This document shows positions 59,851-64,000 of a DNA stretch of 64,000 nucleotides, piece after piece. The notes below the pieces were generated by a model. It saw nothing but the letters and a program-made list of their open reading frames with translations. It was not told the DNA's origin and did no database searches. The position numbers and the translations under genes are program-made. This DNA comes from Auanema rhodensis (taxonomy: Eukaryota; Nematoda; Chromadorea; Rhabditida; Rhabditidae): contig OZ059895.1 in assembly GCA_964057225.1 (NCBI GenBank), positions 17,575,688 through 17,639,687 on the forward strand. Reading direction: 5' to 3'. The stretch's first letter is position 1, and every line of letters starts with the position of its first letter.

Positions 59851-61562
59851 ATGCTTTCTCGTGTTCTACCAAGCTGGAGCCGTACTGTCAGCTCGACGGC
59901 ATCCTGTTCGGCAGTAGCAGCTTCAGCTATTCGAACTCATAAAATTCCTGGAAAACGAGTGAGTGAGCAATTTTCATATCATAAAACAAAAAAATTTCAC
60001 GACTTCATCCAATTTACAAGTTTATTTAAATACTCAGGAGCCCCAGGCTAAGTATGGCGGTCGGCATACTGTAACATTGCTACCTGGAGATGGAATTGGC
60101 CCAGAAATGCTTATTCACATCAGAAAAATTTTCGGTTTTTGTAACGTGAGTTTGACAAAAGAAATTTTTACAATTATTCTTTTCGGTTTAGGCTCCAATT
60201 GATTTTGAAGAAGTAACACTTAGTTCCAGCTTGGAGCATGGTGATATGGATGCGGCTCTGATGGCAATTGAAAGAAATGGGGTTGCTTTGAAGGTATGCA
60301 TTGAATTATCAACTTTTTCGCTGTGCACTGTGAGAATAGTATCTTTAACGCTTAGGGTAATATCGAAACAAAACATGACAATCCAGTCTTCAAATCACGC
60401 AATGTGGAGTTACGTTCTCGCTTGGATTTATATGCCAATGTTCTTCACTGTGTCACTATTCCAACAATTCCAAGTAGACATAAGGTTGGTAATATCAAGT
60501 TGTATTTTTCAAATTAACTACTTATGAACAATAACATAATTTTTAGAATATTGATGTAGTTTTGATCCGTGAAAACACCGAAGGCGAGTATTCAGGTTTG
60601 GAACATGAGAGTATTCCAGGAGTTGTAGAAAGCATCAAGGTTTGTTACTCCAATACCATGATTTTCAAAGTTTTAATTCATTTTTAGATTGTTACTAAAG
60701 ATAAAATTGAAAGAATTGCTAGAATGGCTTTCGAATACGCTGTGATTAATAATCGCAAAAAGGTTACTGCTGTACATAAGGCTAACATCCAAAAATTAGG
60801 TGATGGCCTTTTCCTACAGGTAAGCTCAAGTTTATAAAAAATTTTTCTTATAGTTGGAAATGTAAGAAACATTTTTTAGGTTGTACGTGATATGGCTAAG
60901 AATGATTATCCAACCATTGAGTTTGAGTCCATGATTGTGGATAATGCATCAATGCAACTCGTGAGTTCGTCGTTTACCAAACAGATATATTAATTAAATA
61001 TTCTTTTCAGGTATCTAAGCCACAACAGTTTGATGTTATGGTTATGCCTAATCTTTACGGAAATATTATTTCAAATATCGCTTGCGGGCTTGTAGGCGGA
61101 CCTGGTTTGGTATCTGGCATGAATCTCGGAAGAAATTATGCTGTATTTGAGACGGTATATGGGAGAACTGCTCTTATATATTCATTTTTTTTAATTCTAT
61201 AGGGTACCAGAAATACTGGAACATCATTAGTTGGTAAAGATTTGGCTAATCCAACAGCCTTTATCAGAGCCGGTGTTGATATGTTGAGGTTCAACTTGAT
61301 CTCAGTTACAGCGTAATGCTTATAATTTAGATACCTTGGTTGTAACTATCACGCAAACCTCATTTCTGATGCTTTATGGAAAGCATTGGTTAGCGAACAA
61401 GTTCATACAAGCGATGTTGGAGGAACAGCAAAGGTAATAAGATAATGAGTCCTTGAATTCAGAAACTGAAACATCTTTCAGACTAGTGAACTAGTTGATG
61501 CAACTCTTCGAAATATTGAAATTCTCATGCAAGATCCCACTCGTAAACAACTTGAGAAGTAA
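59851..61562 (+). CDS. idhg-1: Isocitrate dehydrogenase [NAD] subunit gamma, mitochondrial (about 389 aa)
   Basis: This is a regulatory subunit of the mitochondrial NAD-dependent isocitrate dehydrogenase, a TCA-cycle enzyme converting isocitrate to 2-oxoglutarate. Eleven exons give about 389 residues (human IDH3G 393). The N-terminus ([20 protein letters not shown]) is a Ser/Arg-rich mitochondrial presequence. Motifs are [19 protein letters not shown], the loop [54 protein letters not shown] and [12 protein letters not shown]. The choice of gamma over beta rests on GNIETKH, SRN...[10 protein letters not shown] and RENTEGEYS (beta usually has REQTEGEYS). Part of the C-terminus ([15 protein letters not shown]) looks as close to beta, so the exact paralogue symbol is tentative. 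The ATG sits one base after a TTGTTCAG acceptor-like site, suggesting a trans- or leader-splice acceptor. AATAAA lies at 61631-61636. Confidence 0.93.
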
Positions 61563-61630
61563 AACAAACGCAAAATATTTGTAACTAGCTTTAATTATAT
61601 CTAATATCTTCATACGTTTCTATGTTTTGA

Positions 61631-61636
61631 AATAAA
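61631..61636 (+). terminator. Polyadenylation signal of the isocitrate dehydrogenase gene
   Basis: A canonical AATAAA lies 69 nt after the stop codon. Confidence 0.7.
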
Positions 61637-62270
61637 TTGTATGTTTTTTATTCGATATTGGAGAATTATTCATTTGCTTTGAAAACACAAAGTAAGCTAT
61701 AAGTTGGTGAAAGAATAGATTTGTTGAAAAGAAAACATGGTAAAGAGACATAGATTCATATCTAATTTCAATGAAAAGTTCAAGTTAAAAAGAAAATTAC
61801 ATAGTTTTTCGTGGGACTATGAAAAGGAGGTTGAGGCTATGAATTGGATAACAATCGCATCTTCTTACATACAAATATATAATAATATTTGAATAATTAT
61901 TTAGATTCATATAAATAAGTAAATAAAATTAAAATAAAGTATTTTTAATTTAATTTTAAATAAGATAAATGAATACAATTGAATCAAAGTCATGATGATT
62001 ATCAGTGGAGCGCGACTTATTAAGTATTGTTTTCTGTTATAATTTCACTAAAAAGTATAATTAACTGAAATAAACTAAGTATTACAAAACTTGAAAATAT
62101 GAAATCGACCCTGTAGAACTAGAAAAAGTGACTGAAATTTGAAAATATCATCATATCAACGAGATATGACACCTTGAACATAGCCCCCTTAGTGAACATG
62201 TATTGCCTTCTGGTTTATATGATATAACGACTTTTTACTTTATCATATAGTTACCTTTTATATATAAATG
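61637..62270. other. A/T-rich spacer
   Basis: More than 600 bp with no open frame or RNA gene that I can support. Confidence 0.6.
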
Positions 62271-62271
62271 T

Positions 62272-62345
62272 GGTCAATAGCCGAAAGGATAAGATGACAG
62301 ACTGGCACTCAAACAGTCCAAGATCGAGTCCCACAGGTTGCTGAT
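62272..62345 (+). pseudogene. tRNA-like relic (SINE head or decayed tRNA)
   Basis: A good internal RNA polymerase III A box (TAGCCGAAAGG, 62278-62288) and B box (GATCGAGTC, 62322-62330) lie at tRNA-like spacing. Between them GACTG and CAGTC can form an anticodon-like stem with a 9-nt loop. The T-arm and acceptor stem do not pair, so this is not a working tRNA. It is either a tRNA-derived SINE head or a decayed tRNA. It lies just 5' of the GC-rich minisatellite. Confidence 0.4.
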
Positions 62346-62389
62346 CAGAACATAAGGTAAGACAGAACTTATAGAAGCAGAACACAGGT

Positions 62390-63333
62390 ACCAGGACCCC
62401 CGAGGACCAGGAGCAGAAGGACCAGGAGCAGGAGGACCAGGACCAGGACCCCCGAGGACCAGGAGCAGGAGGACCAGGACCAGGACCCCCGACGACCAGG
62501 AGCAGGAGGACCAGGACCAGGACCCCCGAGGACCAGGAGCAGGAGGACCAGGACCAGGACCCCCGAGGACCAGGAGCAGGAGGACCAGGACCAGGAACAG
62601 AAGGACCAGGACCAGGACCCCCGAGGACCAGGACCCCCGAGGACCAGGAGCAGGAGGACCAGGAGCAGGAGGACCAGGACCAGGACCCCCGAGGACCAGG
62701 ACCCCCGAGGACCAGGAGCAGGAGGACCAGGACCACCGAGGACCAGGACCAGGACCACCGAGGACCAGGACCAGGACCACCGAGGACCAGGACCAGGACC
62801 ACCGAGGACCAGGACCAGGACCCCCGAGGACCAGGAGCAGGAGGACCAGGAGCAGGAGGACCAGGAGCAGGAGGACCAGGACCAGGACCACCGAGGACCA
62901 GGACCAGGAACCCCGAGGACCAGGAGCAGGAGGACCAGGAGCAGGAGGACCAGGAGCAGGAGGACCAGGACCAGGACCACCGAGGACCAGGACCAGGAAC
63001 CCCGAGGACCAGGACCAGGACCACCGAGGACCAGGACCAGGAACCCCGAGGACCAGGACCAGGACCACCGAGGACCAGGACCAGGAACCCCGAGGACCAG
63101 GACCAGGAACCCCGAGGACCAGTACCAGGAACCCCGAGGACCAGGACCAGGAACCCCGAGGACCAGGACCAGGAACCCCGAGGACCAGGACCCCCGAGGA
63201 CCAGGACCCCCGAGGACCAGGACCCCCGAGGACCAGGACCCCCGAGCACCAGGACCCCCGAGCACCAGGACCCCCGAGCACCAGGACCAGGAGGACCAGG
63301 ACCAGGAGGACCAGGACCAGGAGGACCAGGACC
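62390..63333. repeat. GC-rich (AGGACC-based) minisatellite, about 950 bp
   Basis: Built from hexamers AGGACC/AGGAGC punctuated by CCCCCG or CCACCG. Repeat length changes in blocks: about 37-bp units in the first part, 22-bp units with CCACCGAGG, 22-bp units with AACCCCGAGG, then 16-bp units (GAGGACCAGGACCCCC, then GAGCACCAGGACCCCC) and finally 15-bp units. Stop codons are almost absent, so hundreds of codons of Gly/Pro/Ser/Trp or Leu/Val are open in several frames. These are artefacts of the repeat, since its 37-, 22- and 16-bp units each shift the frame by one. Confidence 0.95.
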
Positions 63334-63345
63334 TCAGTACTTTTC

Positions 63346-63805
63346 AATGTTCAAATAAATTTTTTGATGAGGAGAACCTCTGAGGACCAGGGGGACCTTC
63401 CATCCCATGACCCCTGGAGCAGTTGGAGGTGGCGGACCTCGAATCCAAGAGTTCAACTAATTTTTTTTATTTGTGAACTGGCTAGTTGAGGTGAAACGGG
63501 ATGGAAATAAATAAATTAGGAAATTCTTGATGAACCTACTCATACTTGCTGAGAAGACTTTGTTTTATTTTTTTTAAAATTGAAAGTAACTGAAAAAAGA
63601 ATAAAATTATTAAAAATAATGTTCAAAATGAAGAAATGCAACCGTGGATAAGAGTTCGAAAAATAACAAATTGACGTGAGTAGAAAGTACACGAGAATTA
63701 TGCTGATCAGTCAACATACAGTTCACGCGTCAAGTTTGCACACGTGTTTCAAAGAATAAGAAAATCAGACTTAAAGCTTTATCGGGGTGGAAAGCAAAAG
63801 AATTC
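63346..63805. other. Spacer with a decayed GC-rich patch
   Basis: After the minisatellite, 63375-63445 is still GC-rich (CTGAGGACCAGGGGGACC...) and could be diverged repeat or a remnant Gly-Pro coding piece. The rest is A/T-rich with nothing recognised. Confidence 0.5.
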
Positions 63806-63877
63806 TGGAGATATGGGGAATTGAACCCCAGCCCTCTCCCATGCTAAGGGAGCGCTCTACCACTGAGCTATATCCCC
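63806..63877 (-). tRNA. tRNA-Ala (anticodon AGC)
   Basis: The 72-nt minus-strand sequence folds into a complete cloverleaf. The acceptor stem GGGGATA pairs with TATCTCC (one G-U pair). The D stem is GCTC/GAGC. The anticodon stem CTCCC/GGGAG holds the loop TTAGCAT. The T stem TGGGG/CCCCA holds the loop TTCAATT, and the discriminator base is A. The A box TAGCTCAGTGGTAGAGC and B box GGTTCAATTCC are intact. A TTTT pol III terminator follows within about 5 nt. No intron and no encoded CCA. Confidence 0.97.
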
Positions 63878-64000
63878 ACATTTCAATTAATTTCTCTTTT
63901 CCCGGAGAAAACTGATTTCTTCAAATTTCTTATTATCATTTCCTATCTTGTAAGGTCCGTTTGTTTTTGAACCACTTAATAACCCAGAAAAGTTTTTATT

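Noticed and set aside
62251-63347. Open frames of about 300-360 codons on the minus strand
   Set aside because: They are overlapping frames of the AGGACC minisatellite. The 37-, 22- and 16-bp units shift the frame by one and leave all frames nearly stop-free; the translations are low-complexity Gly/Pro/Ser/Trp or Leu/Val.

Overview
The window is nuclear DNA of a small invertebrate animal. It is A+T-rich, its genes are split by many very short introns (mostly 38-60 nt, ending TTTCAG, TTTTAG or similar), and neighbouring genes are tightly packed. This architecture fits a nematode best. The retained metazoan genes (ARMC5-like, DAP, MEAF6) do not name a species, and other small-intron phyla are not excluded. 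All gene models were read by eye from splice signals and reading-frame phase; no similarity search was run.

Left part (1-25 kb, gene-dense): the 3'-truncated minus-strand polybromo gene (six bromodomains, then BAH domains) lies head-to-head with a 22-exon ARM+BTB gene resembling ARMC5. A complete three-exon gene of the death-associated protein (DAP) family lies antisense inside one ARMC5-like intron. Next come three tightly spaced plus-strand genes: COP9 signalosome subunit 2, MEAF6/Eaf6 (a histone acetyltransferase subunit) and the class III PI3-kinase VPS34. Two unrecognised minus-strand genes coding for disordered proteins follow.

Middle (25-54.6 kb): almost no recognisable coding sequence. 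The plus strand is purine-rich up to about 31.2 kb and pyrimidine-rich to about 54 kb, with many (GA)n/(CT)n tracts. This is what large introns or leaders of two divergent transcripts would leave: the disordered-protein gene on the left and a MARCH-type RING-CH ubiquitin ligase on the right. Phase-compatible candidate 5' exons for both exist inside this tract. It also holds a 122-bp Tc1/mariner-like fold-back element.

Right part (54.6-64 kb): the RING-CH ligase, the gamma-type subunit of mitochondrial NAD-isocitrate dehydrogenase, a tRNA-like relic, a roughly 950-bp GC-rich minisatellite and a well-formed tRNA-Ala(AGC).

The genes are mostly housekeeping: chromatin (polybromo, MEAF6), ubiquitin/NEDD8 control (CSN2, the ARM-BTB protein, RING-CH ligase), autophagy/endosome traffic (VPS34, DAP) and the TCA cycle. 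I found no defence system, operon-type island, virus or toxin gene.
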